In this document: one piece after another, positions 1-5,807 of the stretch | Layout: the number at the start of each line of letters is the position of its first letter | Position numbering within the stretch: position 1 is the first letter of the stretch | DNA from: JAFGBH01 sp964430915 | GTDB taxonomy: Bacteria; Desulfobacterota; Syntrophia; Syntrophales; UBA2210 | Reading direction: 5' to 3' | DNA length: 5,807 nt | Assembly: GCA_964430915.1 (NCBI GenBank) | Contig: CAYSHT010000128.1 | Span: forward strand, 1 to 5,807 | Notes under the pieces: generated by a model | Told to the model about the DNA's origin: nothing | The model's input: the letters and a program-made list of their open reading frames with translations, nothing else | Databases searched by the model: none | Made by a program: the position numbers and the translations under genes

Positions 1-478
1 TGCGGCGATAACGCTTGCACTCGCCCTCACCTGTCCCGGTCTCCTCTCGGGAATCGTTGTCGTGGGTGGTGGTGCCAGGATGCCGGTGGCTCAGATGGTC
101 TTCGACGGCATCAGGGACAATTTTAAGGGATTTGTTGAGAGCTCCCCCGATTTTGCCGTCCACAGGGAGAATCGTGAAGATGTGAGAGATCTGATCCTGG
201 AGGGCTTCTCGCGGGCGACGCCCGAGGTATTTTTGGGCGATTTTACGGCATGCAAAGGATTTGACGTTGAGGGAAAACTGGGCGACATACTCCTCCCCAC
301 GCTCATTGTATGCGGAGACAAGGACATGATGATGCCGCCGACATATTCCGAGGCGCTTCATGAAAAGATCGAGAGATCCCGCCTGGAGATGATCCCTCAA
401 TGCGGGCACTTTCCAATGCTGGAGAAGAGCGCCGCCTTTACTACCCTTATAAGGGAATTTTTAGAAACGCGTGCGTGA
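1..478 (+). CDS. Alpha/beta-hydrolase fold protein, 3' part (5' end outside window)
   Basis: C-terminal part of an alpha/beta-hydrolase; 158 codons are visible, reading in frame from base 2. The first visible residues (AAITLALALTCPGLL, then VVVGGGARM) match the helix and strand that follow the nucleophile elbow in this fold, so the Ser nucleophile and oxyanion residues lie upstream of the window. The GTG at 62 is internal, not the true start. The catalytic acid is probably the second Asp of CGDKD (codon 323-325), after the usual beta-strand LPTLIV. The catalytic His is in QCGHFPMLE (codon 407-409). A variable lid region lies between. Substrate cannot be deduced: the family includes esterases, lactonases, C-C bond hydrolases and haloperoxidase-like proteins. 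The gene ends 3 bases before a flavodoxin-family gene on the same strand, so the two are probably co-transcribed. The fold call is firm; the function is unknown. Confidence 0.88.
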   Translation, partial: AAITLALALTCPGLLSGIVVVGGGARMPVAQMVFDGIRDNFKGFVESSPDFAVHRENREDVRDLILEGFSRATPEVFLGDFTACKGFDVEGKLGDILLPTLIVCGDKDMMMPPTYSEALHEKIERSRLEMIPQCGHFPMLEKSAAFTTLIREFLETRA

Positions 479-481
479 CCT

Positions 482-937
482 ATGCAGAAGATATTAATTG
501 TGTATCATTCTCAGACGGGAAATACGAGAAAGATGGCCGAGGCAGTGGCTGAGGGGGCATCCCGTATCGACGAAACAGAGGTTGTGATGAAAATGGCCTC
601 CGATGCGACCCTTGAAGACCTGCTGGACTGTGTGGGAGTTGCCCTTGGGACGCCCGAAAATTTCGGCTACATGTCGGGCGCCCTGAAAGATTTTTTTGAC
701 CGTACCTTTTATCCCGCCGAAGGGAAGGTGTTTCGGAAACCCTACGTGGTTTTTATAAGTGCCGGAAACGACGGCTCGGGGGCCCTCGCGAGTATCGAAC
801 GGATCGCTCTGGGGTATCCGTTTAAAAAGGTCTATGATCCCGTCATTGCAAAGGGTGAGGTAACGGAGGATATCCTTGAGCGGTGCAGGGAGCTTGGTCA
901 GACCCTGGCAGGGGGATGCGAAGCGGGAATTTACTGA
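482..937 (+). CDS. Flavodoxin-family protein (FMN-binding)
   Basis: A 151-residue single-domain protein, the usual size for a short-chain flavodoxin or NAD(P)H:quinone-reductase-like flavodoxin-fold protein. The N-terminal strand KILIVYHS is followed by the FMN phosphate-binding loop S10-QTGNT-15. A second flavin-contact loop is TPENFGYMSG at about 57-66, followed by ALKDFFDRT, which is typical of the WrbA/FMN-reductase side of the superfamily. A third loop is SAGNDGSGA at about 93-101. It is probably a cytoplasmic FMN-dependent electron carrier or reductase; the partner is unknown. The ATG is 3 bases after the hydrolase stop, and I see no good Shine-Dalgarno in the preceding 20 bases, so translation may depend on coupling to the upstream gene. 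It converges on the phosphoglycerate mutase gene. Family assignment is firm; the specific reaction is not. Confidence 0.9.
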   Translation: MQKILIVYHSQTGNTRKMAEAVAEGASRIDETEVVMKMASDATLEDLLDCVGVALGTPENFGYMSGALKDFFDRTFYPAEGKVFRKPYVVFISAGNDGSGALASIERIALGYPFKKVYDPVIAKGEVTEDILERCRELGQTLAGGCEAGIY

Positions 938-993
938 GAAGGGGTGACAATATTCCCCCATTGCTGTGGCACGTCCCGATTTTTCCTCTGAGA
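938..993. other. Convergent intergenic spacer, no clear terminator
   Basis: A 56-base gap between the stop codons of the + strand flavodoxin gene and the - strand phosphoglycerate mutase gene. A bidirectional terminator would be expected here. The only candidate is a weak GGGG/CCCC pairing at about 941-958 with a mismatched interior, and it has no clean T-tract on either side. Termination may be Rho-dependent, or one transcript may run into the opposite gene. Confidence 0.5.
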
Positions 994-2202
994 TCAGGCC
1001 CCGAACTTTTTAAGCCTTCCCGCATGAGCGAGGGCGAGAGCCATCAGGTTGACCATCGGCATCCTTCCGATCCCGCCGGTTATGCATTCCCTTTCGCCGA
1101 AACACTCCGTTCTGTCCGGTCTGCATGTGGGCGATGAGAGGAGTACCGGCACGGGATGCCAGCTGTGTGAGGCAAGTGCCGCCGGTGTTGAGTGGTCTCC
1201 CGTGACGACCAGAACGTCGGGCTTCAGGGTCGTAATCCGGGGAAGGAGTTTGTCCACCTTCTCTATCGCCTGTACCTTTGCCTCGAAATTGCCGTCTTCG
1301 CCTCGGGAATCGGTGTCTTTTATGTGGAGGAAAAAGAAATCGTATTTATCAAAGTTTTCCTTTAATGCCTCAAATTCGCCCGCCACGGAATCGGTGGTGG
1401 GGTGGACAGTCATTCCCAGAAGACGCGCGATGCCCTGATACATCGGATAATTTGCGATGGCGAGGGGATTAAGCTTGAATCGTTCTCGTAGTGTTCTGTA
1501 TCTTCTGTAGTGCGCAAATCCTCTCAGGAGAACCATATTGGCCCTTTCTTCATCCGAGAGTATTTCTCTCGCTTTTTCCCTTACCTCCTCTATAATAGAA
1601 ACAGTTTTCTCTGCATCGGGAGTGAGTGCGCGGGGGGCGAGGGGGGGCATTCCCGTCGTTCCGGGATCTGTGTCGGCGATATCTTCGTGAAGTTTGCTGC
1701 CTCGGAGGACCATGAGCGCCCGGTGTTCTCTTACCGGCTCGAAGAAGACCTCCACGTTTTTCTTTAGCGTGATATTTTCATTCAGTTTACGGCACACTCT
1801 CCGGTTCGTTCCCGTATCGATCCGGCCGGCGCGTCTGTCGGTTATAATCCCTCTATCGTCAAGGGTTGCAAAATTGACCCTGGCAAAGAGTTCGTTTCCC
1901 TTCATGGGAAAATCAATTCCCGCTGCGGAAAGGAGGCCCCTTCCCACATTATTCCTGAAGGGGTCGTACCCGAAGAGAGAGAAATGGGCCGGTCCGCTCC
2001 CCGGGGTAATCCCGTAGCAGACAGGGTCCAGAAGACCGCAGATGGAACTCTTCGCAAGGGCGTCGAGATGTGGGGTCCTGGCCGCCTCGAGCTCGGTTTT
2101 ATCTGTTCCGGGGAGGGGAAGTCCCCCCAAGCCATCCAGGATCAAAAATACAATCTTCGTGTCATTTTCGATGACAAGCGTGTCAAGGATCTCTTTTTTC
2201 AT
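994..2202 (-). CDS. apgM: 2,3-bisphosphoglycerate-independent phosphoglycerate mutase, archaeal type
   Basis: A 402-residue cytoplasmic enzyme interconverting 3-phosphoglycerate and 2-phosphoglycerate. It belongs to the alkaline-phosphatase superfamily and is the typical length for archaeal-type iPGM (about 400, against about 510 for the bacterial GpmI type). Metal-site motif LDGLGG has Asp23. The catalytic Ser is Ser69 in TPGSGPAHFSLFGYDP, followed by the conserved NNVGRGLL segment. C-terminal metal ligands are in HIKDTDSRGEDG (293-304) and TGDHSTP (334-340), then SHSWHPVPVLL. No motif is missing. ATG 2200-2202 is preceded by AAGGGTG at 2208-2214, a fair Shine-Dalgarno. It lies 61 bases downstream of the acyl-CoA dehydrogenase gene, across a stem-loop, and is the last gene of the operon. 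A related family is proposed to contain homoserine kinases in bacteria lacking ThrB. The intact PGAM motifs and absence of threonine genes nearby favour the mutase, but the alternative cannot be closed from sequence alone. Confidence 0.9.
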   Translation of the reverse strand: MKKEILDTLVIENDTKIVFLILDGLGGLPLPGTDKTELEAARTPHLDALAKSSICGLLDPVCYGITPGSGPAHFSLFGYDPFRNNVGRGLLSAAGIDFPMKGNELFARVNFATLDDRGIITDRRAGRIDTGTNRRVCRKLNENITLKKNVEVFFEPVREHRALMVLRGSKLHEDIADTDPGTTGMPPLAPRALTPDAEKTVSIIEEVREKAREILSDEERANMVLLRGFAHYRRYRTLRERFKLNPLAIANYPMYQGIARLLGMTVHPTTDSVAGEFEALKENFDKYDFFFLHIKDTDSRGEDGNFEAKVQAIEKVDKLLPRITTLKPDVLVVTGDHSTPAALASHSWHPVPVLLSSPTCRPDRTECFGERECITGGIGRMPMVNLMALALAHAGRLKKFGA

Positions 2203-2221
2203 GGCTACACCCTTACAGGTT

Positions 2222-2250
2222 TTTCGGGCGGACAGCAGGACCGCCCGAAA
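2222..2250. other. Perfect 10-bp intergenic stem-loop between acyl-CoA dehydrogenase and apgM
   Basis: TTTCGGGCGG at 2222-2231 and CCGCCCGAAA at 2241-2250 are exact reverse complements around a 9-base loop. The element fills most of the 61-base gap between two co-oriented genes. In the - strand transcript the stem is followed by AAACC, not a U-run, so it is not a standard intrinsic terminator. Its 3' arm ends 7 bases upstream of the apgM Shine-Dalgarno. It could partially terminate transcription, protect the 3' end of the upstream message from exonucleases, or set a lower level of apgM expression. These roles are inference; the pairing itself is read directly. Confidence 0.6.
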
Positions 2251-2263
2251 GGGGGTTCAATTA

Positions 2264-3412
2264 TTACCGTGTTCCCAGAAGTTTTCTTGCGATTACCACC
2301 CTCTGGATCTCGTTGGTGCCCTCGTAAATCTGACATATTTTTGCGTCCCGCATGTGGCGTTCTGCAGGATAATCCTTGCAGTATCCGTAGCCTCCGAATA
2401 TCTGCACGCCTTCCACGGCGGCCTTCATGGCTACGTCCGAGGCGTACATCTTTGCCATGGCAGATTCCTTCTCAAAATTATAGCCGTTGTCTTCCATCCA
2501 GGCAGCCTTGAGCAAGAGCATCTCGGCGGCATCGAGTTCGGTCGCCATATCGGCAAGTTTCCACTGGATTGCCTGGAATGACGTGATCGGCTTGCCAAAC
2601 TGTACCCTTTCCTTCGCATATTCGAGAGAATCCTCTAAAACGGCTCTCCCGATTCCGAGGGCCTGACAGCCAATTCCTATCCTGCCCGCATTGAGACCCT
2701 CCATCATCTGCCGGAATCCGTCGCCCGGTTTTCCCAAGAGATTCTCGGTGGGGACCTCGGCATCTTCAAAAACGAGTTCCGCCGTTCCCGATGCGAGGAT
2801 GCCCATCTTTTCCTCTATGGTTCCCAGGCTGTATCCGGGAGTGTTTTCGAGGTCGACAATAAGGTTGATGATTCCCTTGTAGCCTTTTGATGGGTCCTCG
2901 TTGGCGGCGAGAACACAGTATTTTGCGACATTTCCGTTGGTGATGAACTTCTTGACGCCGTTCACGATATATTTGTCGCCCTTCAGTTCGGCGCGACACC
3001 TGAGGGCAGCCGCATCACAGCCGGCACCGGCCTCGGTGAGGGCGTAACACCCCTCCACTTCACCGCCCGCAACGGGTGAAAGAAACTTCTTTTTCTGTTC
3101 TTCCGTCCCGTAGCTCTTAACGGGGTGACCGTAGAGTGAGTTGTTGACCGAGGTGATAACGCCGCAGCTTGCACAGCCCCGGGAAATTTCCGTGAGGGCC
3201 AGGACATAGGTGACATTGTCCATTCCGGCACCGTTGTAATCGGTGGAAACGGAGACACCCATGAGTCCCATTTCGCCCAGCTTTCTGCAGATCTCTTCGG
3301 GGTGCCGGTGTGTCTCGTCCAACTCGGCGGCAATCGGTTTGATCTCCTCATCGACAAACCGCTTTACCATATCTTTTACCATCTGTTGCTCTTCAGTAGG
3401 TGCAAAATTCAT
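2264..3412 (-). CDS. Acyl-CoA dehydrogenase, short-chain (butyryl-CoA dehydrogenase-like)
   Basis: A 382-residue FAD enzyme of usual family length that forms the alpha,beta double bond of an acyl-CoA and passes electrons to electron-transfer flavoprotein, or works in reverse on crotonyl-CoA. The alpha-helical N domain (about 1-118) is followed by the beta domain with signature ALTEAGAGCD (124-133) and the flavin contact FITNG (156-160), then a C-terminal helical domain. The catalytic base is Glu364 in QIYEGTNEIQR. The isovaleryl/long-chain alternative base position holds Gly243, so this is a short/medium-chain type. The second signature, GGYGYCKDYPAERHMRD, is at about 340-356. Odd points: Cys132 replaces the usual Ser/Thr of the GSD motif, and there are ten cysteines. 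ATG 3410-3412 follows AAGGAG with 7-base spacing. It lies 62 bases after the enoyl-CoA hydratase gene. Neighbours suggest butanoyl-CoA/crotonyl-CoA as substrate, but chain length is inferred. Confidence 0.93.
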   Translation of the reverse strand: MNFAPTEEQQMVKDMVKRFVDEEIKPIAAELDETHRHPEEICRKLGEMGLMGVSVSTDYNGAGMDNVTYVLALTEISRGCASCGVITSVNNSLYGHPVKSYGTEEQKKKFLSPVAGGEVEGCYALTEAGAGCDAAALRCRAELKGDKYIVNGVKKFITNGNVAKYCVLAANEDPSKGYKGIINLIVDLENTPGYSLGTIEEKMGILASGTAELVFEDAEVPTENLLGKPGDGFRQMMEGLNAGRIGIGCQALGIGRAVLEDSLEYAKERVQFGKPITSFQAIQWKLADMATELDAAEMLLLKAAWMEDNGYNFEKESAMAKMYASDVAMKAAVEGVQIFGGYGYCKDYPAERHMRDAKICQIYEGTNEIQRVVIARKLLGTR

Positions 3413-3474
3413 ATAGTTACTCCTTCTGTCGTAGTGTATTTTTTTGAGGCACCTTTCTTTCGACGGAAGACGGA

Positions 3475-4257
3475 TTATCGACCCTTATAGCCGGGCTTCC
3501 GTTTTTCAAGAAATGCCTTCATTCCCTCCTTTTGGTCCTCCGTGCTGAAACACTGGGCGCAGCATTCCACCTCGAGTCTCCCTGCATTATCCAGGGGGAG
3601 ATCGCATCCGAAATTGATCGAGTGCTTCGCCATCTTGAGCTGAAACGGGGGGAGACCTGAGAGTTTCCGTGCAAATTTCATCGTCTCTTCCATCAGTGTC
3701 TCGGGGGGATATATCCTGTTGACCAGACCGATTTCATAGGCCCTCTGGGCATCGATCTGTCCGCCGCCCATAATGAGCTCCTTCGCCCGTCCCGTTCCGA
3801 TGAGTCTCGGAAGCCGCTGTGTTCCTCCCCATCCGGGGATGAGGCCGATGAGTATCTCGGGCTGACCGAATCGTGCCTTTTCCGAGGCGAATCTCATGTC
3901 GCAGGCCATGGAGATCTCCGTGCCTCCGCCAAGGGCAAAACCATTGACCGCCGCGATTGATGGCTTCGGTGCGGTTTCGAGAAGTCGCAGCGTTTCGTGG
4001 CCTAGCTCCATAAATGCAAGTGCCTCTCGCGGTTCCAGATCCTGCATCTCAGCGATGTCGGCACCTGCCACAAAGGCCTTATCGCCCGAACCGGTCAGTA
4101 TAATAACCCTGATATCGTCATTGTCCCGGCAGAGGGTAACGGCATCCATAAGCTCCGACATCGTCTCGGAGTTCATCGCGTTCAGTGCCTTTGGCCTGTT
4201 AAAGGTGATGGTGGCGATACCTTCTTCCACGCTGAAGATGATATTGTTATAGTCCAT
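3475..4257 (-). CDS. crt: Enoyl-CoA hydratase (crotonase family)
   Basis: A 260-residue crotonase-fold protein of standard length that adds water reversibly to 2-enoyl-CoA, here presumably crotonyl-CoA to 3-hydroxybutanoyl-CoA. The CoA-binding/oxyanion segment is AFVAGADIAEM (61-71), and the second oxyanion amide is in the ALGGGTE stretch (about 108-114). The two catalytic glutamates are both present: Glu114 in GGGTEISMACD and Glu134 in FGQPEILIGLIPGWGGTQRLPR, with the 20-residue spacing seen in authentic hydratases. This argues for hydratase activity rather than an isomerase-only or hydrolase member. The C-terminal trimerisation helix region ends FSTEDQKEGMKAFLEKR, the family-typical tail. 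An unusual CCxxC cluster lies at 232-236. ATG 4255-4257 follows AGGAG (4266-4270) with 8-base spacing. The gene starts only 15 bases after the hydroxyacyl-CoA dehydrogenase stop, so it is operonic. The symbol is by pathway analogy. Confidence 0.93.
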   Translation of the reverse strand: MDYNNIIFSVEEGIATITFNRPKALNAMNSETMSELMDAVTLCRDNDDIRVIILTGSGDKAFVAGADIAEMQDLEPREALAFMELGHETLRLLETAPKPSIAAVNGFALGGGTEISMACDMRFASEKARFGQPEILIGLIPGWGGTQRLPRLIGTGRAKELIMGGGQIDAQRAYEIGLVNRIYPPETLMEETMKFARKLSGLPPFQLKMAKHSINFGCDLPLDNAGRLEVECCAQCFSTEDQKEGMKAFLEKRKPGYKGR

Positions 4258-4272
4258 TATCGCATCTCCTTT

Positions 4273-5133
4273 TTATTTCTCGCTGTAATCGTAAAAGCCT
4301 CTTCCCGTCTTCCTCCCGAGATATCCCGCGTCGACATACTTCTTGAGGAGTGGACAGGGGCGGTATTTCGAATCACCGAGGCCTTTATGGAGAACCTCCA
4401 TGATTGCGAGACAGGTGTCAAGCCCGATAAGATCGGCCAGTTTCAGCGGTCCCATCGGATGGTTCATCCCCAGTGTCATGATACTGTCGATCGCTTCCAC
4501 GGTGCCGACGCCTTCATAGAGGGCGTAGACCGCTTCGTTCAACATTGGTATCAGTATGCGATTTGCGATAAAACCGGGGAAGTCTTCGCAGGCAATGGGA
4601 GTCTTGCCAAACTGTGTGGCGAGGTCTTCCGTCAGATGAAAAGTCTCTTCCGACGTGGCGAGACCCTTGATCACTTCGACAAGCTTCATTACCGGCACGG
4701 GATTCATGAAATGCATGCCGATAACCAGCTCCGGCCTCTTCGTGGCAGCGGCAATCCTGGTGATCGGTATTGATGAGGTGTTTGAGGCGAGGACGACGCC
4801 CGGTTTGCAGGCTGCATCAAGCTTTCTGAATATATCGAGCTTCAGGTCTTCACGCTCGACGGCTGCTTCGACGACAAAATCGGCGTCTTTCATATCTTCA
4901 AGGTTCGTGCTCTTTTTGATGCGGCCGAGAATTTCACCCTTTTCGTCTTCCGTAAGTTTTTCCTTTTTGACCAGTCGGTCAAGGTTTTTCGAAATGGCGT
5001 TAAATCCCCTCTCGACGAATTCATCGGCGATATCGTTCATGATAACATTGAGACCGCCAAGCTGGGCGGCAACCTGAGCGATGCCGTTTCCCATCTGACC
5101 GGCACCCACAACTCCAAATGTTTTTACTTCCAT
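4273..5133 (-). CDS. hbd: 3-hydroxybutyryl-CoA dehydrogenase (monofunctional, NAD-type)
   Basis: A 286-residue protein of the usual length for single-function 3-hydroxyacyl-CoA dehydrogenases. It interconverts acetoacetyl-CoA and 3-hydroxybutanoyl-CoA. The N-terminal Rossmann fold begins with the dinucleotide loop VVGAGQMGNG (G10-x-G12-x-x-G15). Asp34 at the end of the second strand suggests NAD(H) rather than NADP(H). The active-site set is complete with family spacing: Ser120 (SNTSS), His141 and Glu153 (MHFMNPVPVMKLVEV), and Asn191 (FPGFIANR). The helical C-terminal domain (about 190-286) contains NHPMGPLKLADLIGLD and ends in GRKTGRGFYDYSEK. ATG 5131-5133 follows AAGGAG with 7-base spacing. 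A 171-base spacer separates it from the thiolase; the next gene follows after 15 bases. No sign of truncation or fusion to an enoyl-CoA hydratase domain, unlike FadB/FadJ. Confidence 0.95.
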   Translation of the reverse strand: MEVKTFGVVGAGQMGNGIAQVAAQLGGLNVIMNDIADEFVERGFNAISKNLDRLVKKEKLTEDEKGEILGRIKKSTNLEDMKDADFVVEAAVEREDLKLDIFRKLDAACKPGVVLASNTSSIPITRIAAATKRPELVIGMHFMNPVPVMKLVEVIKGLATSEETFHLTEDLATQFGKTPIACEDFPGFIANRILIPMLNEAVYALYEGVGTVEAIDSIMTLGMNHPMGPLKLADLIGLDTCLAIMEVLHKGLGDSKYRPCPLLKKYVDAGYLGRKTGRGFYDYSEK

Positions 5134-5304
5134 TATATTTCTCCTTATCTTTCTTAGCGTAATAATCCGGGCCGGAGTTGATGGTAGGGCAGGCAGAAAG
5201 CATCACTTGTTTGACAGGGAGGCGCGGCACACTTTTGCTTCGTGCCTCCCCTAATACTTCTGCGGTTCCGTCTTTCCGGCCAGTTCTAAATATGAAAAGG
5301 TTCC
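5134..5304 (-). other. Thiolase-hbd spacer with stem-loop potential
   Basis: This 171-base gap is the longest non-coding stretch in the window and is much wider than the other gaps of the operon (15-62 bases). It contains GGGAGGC (5217-5223) and GCCTCCC (5244-5250), a perfect 7-bp stem with a 20-base loop. A competing 5-bp pairing, GGCAC with GTGCC in the - strand transcript, shares part of the same bases. No U-run follows either stem, so a standard intrinsic terminator is not supported. I see no convincing sigma-70 promoter on the - strand ahead of hbd, though an internal promoter is possible. The only reading frames across it overlap hbd out of frame and have no family resemblance. Confidence 0.5.
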
Positions 5305-5807
5305 CTATACCCTTTCAAGGACCATGGCCATACCCTGGCCGCCACCGATACAGAGTGTGGCAAGTCCCAGATTGAGGTCTTTCTTTTTCATCTGCATTGC
5401 CAGGCTGTAAGTGATCCTGGCGCCGGTGCATCCAATGGGATGGCCGATGGAAATTCCGCTGCCGTTGAGGTTACAGTTATCGAGGGAGATGTCCAACTCG
5501 CGCATGCATGCAATCGCCTGGCAGGCGAAGGCCTCATTCAGTTCGATGTAATCCATGTCTTTTACTGTCAGCCCCAGCTGGTGCATAACCTTCCGGGTGG
5601 CCGGTATCGGACCGAGCCCCATATAGGCGGTATCCACGCCGCCCGAGGCGTATCCCTTTATCTTTGCTATGGGCTCGAGTCCCAGTTCCTTTGCCTTTTC
5701 GGCGCTCATCAGCACAACGGCCGCGGCCGCGTCATTGATGCCGGATGCGTTGCCGGCGGTTACGGTTCCCTTTCCGTCTTTTGTAAAGACGGGGCGGAGT
5801 TTTGCCA
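5305..5807 (-). CDS. Acetyl-CoA acetyltransferase (thiolase), C-terminal part (5' end outside window)
   Basis: The reading frame enters from the right edge; 166 whole codons are visible, about the last 42% of a typical 390-residue thiolase. It condenses two acetyl-CoA to acetoacetyl-CoA or cleaves 3-ketoacyl-CoA. The visible part starts AKLRPVFTKDG and TVTAGNASGIND, the hallmark segment before the C-terminal half. Active-site motifs are NEAFA (Asn at visible residue 90), GHPIGCTGAR (His at 122) and CIGGGQG (Cys at 152, codon 5350-5352). The 32- and 30-residue spacings equal those of the biosynthetic thiolase family, and the Cys sits 15 residues from the C-terminus as in that family. The nucleophilic Cys of the N-terminal half is outside the window. 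The GTG at 5715 is internal, not the start. The stop is TAG. Operon partners suggest acetoacetyl-CoA as substrate; chain length is inferred. Confidence 0.93.
   Translation of the reverse strand, partial: AKLRPVFTKDGKGTVTAGNASGINDAAAAVVLMSAEKAKELGLEPIAKIKGYASGGVDTAYMGLGPIPATRKVMHQLGLTVKDMDYIELNEAFACQAIACMRELDISLDNCNLNGSGISIGHPIGCTGARITYSLAMQMKKKDLNLGLATLCIGGGQGMAMVLERV

Noticed and set aside
62..478. A GTG-initiated 138-residue gene starting at 62
   Set aside because: The frame is open back to base 2 and the upstream residues fit the hydrolase fold, so 62 is an internal Val codon.
941..958. GGGG/CCCC hairpin as a bidirectional terminator between the convergent genes
   Set aside because: Only 4 consecutive pairs, mismatched interior and no U-run.
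494..961. 155-codon - strand frame opposite the flavodoxin gene
   Set aside because: It lies antisense to a clear family member and its translation resembles no known protein; a shadow frame.
1984..2581. Overlapping + strand frames of 175 and 179 codons opposite apgM and the acyl-CoA dehydrogenase
   Set aside because: Both span the antisense of two well-supported genes plus the intergenic stem-loop; no recognisable domain.
3423..3469. Imperfect 9-bp pairing (3423-3431 with 3461-3469) in the gap ahead of the acyl-CoA dehydrogenase
   Set aside because: In the actual - strand transcript one pair becomes an A-C mismatch and the loop is 29 bases, so it is weak; it touches the Shine-Dalgarno but is within chance expectation.
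4387..5077. + strand frames of 128 and 140 codons opposite hbd
   Set aside because: Antisense to an intact dehydrogenase with all catalytic residues; Ser/Arg-rich composition typical of shadow frames.
5211..5216. TTGACA on the + strand as a -35 promoter element
   Set aside because: No TATAAT-like box at 16-18 bases downstream and no + strand gene follows.
5021..5230. 69-codon - strand frame across the thiolase-hbd spacer
   Set aside because: It overlaps hbd by over 100 bases in another frame, contains the hbd Shine-Dalgarno region and has no family resemblance or good ribosome-binding site.
5305..5715. A GTG-initiated 136-residue short thiolase
   Set aside because: The frame is open to the window edge and the upstream residues are the conserved thiolase NASGIND region, so the gene is cut by the window rather than truncated.

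Overview
The window is a run of primary-metabolism genes, most likely from an anaerobic bacterium. I infer an affiliation near the syntrophic or sulfate-reducing Desulfobacterota. The grounds are an archaeal-type phosphoglycerate mutase in a bacterial-style operon with strong Shine-Dalgarno sites, cysteine-rich acyl-CoA enzymes, and a compact butanoyl-CoA gene set. No marker gene is present, so the taxonomy is only a guess.

Layout. On the + strand, positions 1-937 hold the 3' part of an alpha/beta-hydrolase gene followed, after 3 bases, by a small flavodoxin-family gene. On the - strand, five genes read from the right edge leftwards: a thiolase (its 5' part lies outside the window), a 3-hydroxyacyl-CoA dehydrogenase, an enoyl-CoA hydratase, an acyl-CoA dehydrogenase and a 2,3-bisphosphoglycerate-independent phosphoglycerate mutase. 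The two blocks converge at 938-993, where I see no convincing terminator. The only non-coding stretch above 100 bases is the 171-base spacer between thiolase and hydroxyacyl-CoA dehydrogenase (5134-5304). No stretch longer than 300 bases lacks a gene.

How the genes work together. Thiolase, hydroxyacyl-CoA dehydrogenase, enoyl-CoA hydratase and acyl-CoA dehydrogenase are the four consecutive enzymes linking 2 acetyl-CoA and butanoyl-CoA. They run towards butanoyl-CoA in fermentation, or in reverse in beta-oxidation or syntrophic butyrate degradation. The sequence alone does not fix the direction. Electron-transfer flavoprotein genes, a CoA-transferase and acyl-CoA synthetases are not in the window. 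The phosphoglycerate mutase at the end of the operon belongs to glycolysis/gluconeogenesis and could serve sugar synthesis from acetyl-CoA-derived carbon.

I looked for CRISPR arrays, tRNA or rRNA genes, insertion sequences, toxin-antitoxin or defence genes and large repeats and found none. I see no clearly new biological system here. The more interesting points are two intergenic stem-loops, unusual residues in the flavin/substrate loop of the acyl-CoA dehydrogenase, and the placement of the archaeal-type mutase.
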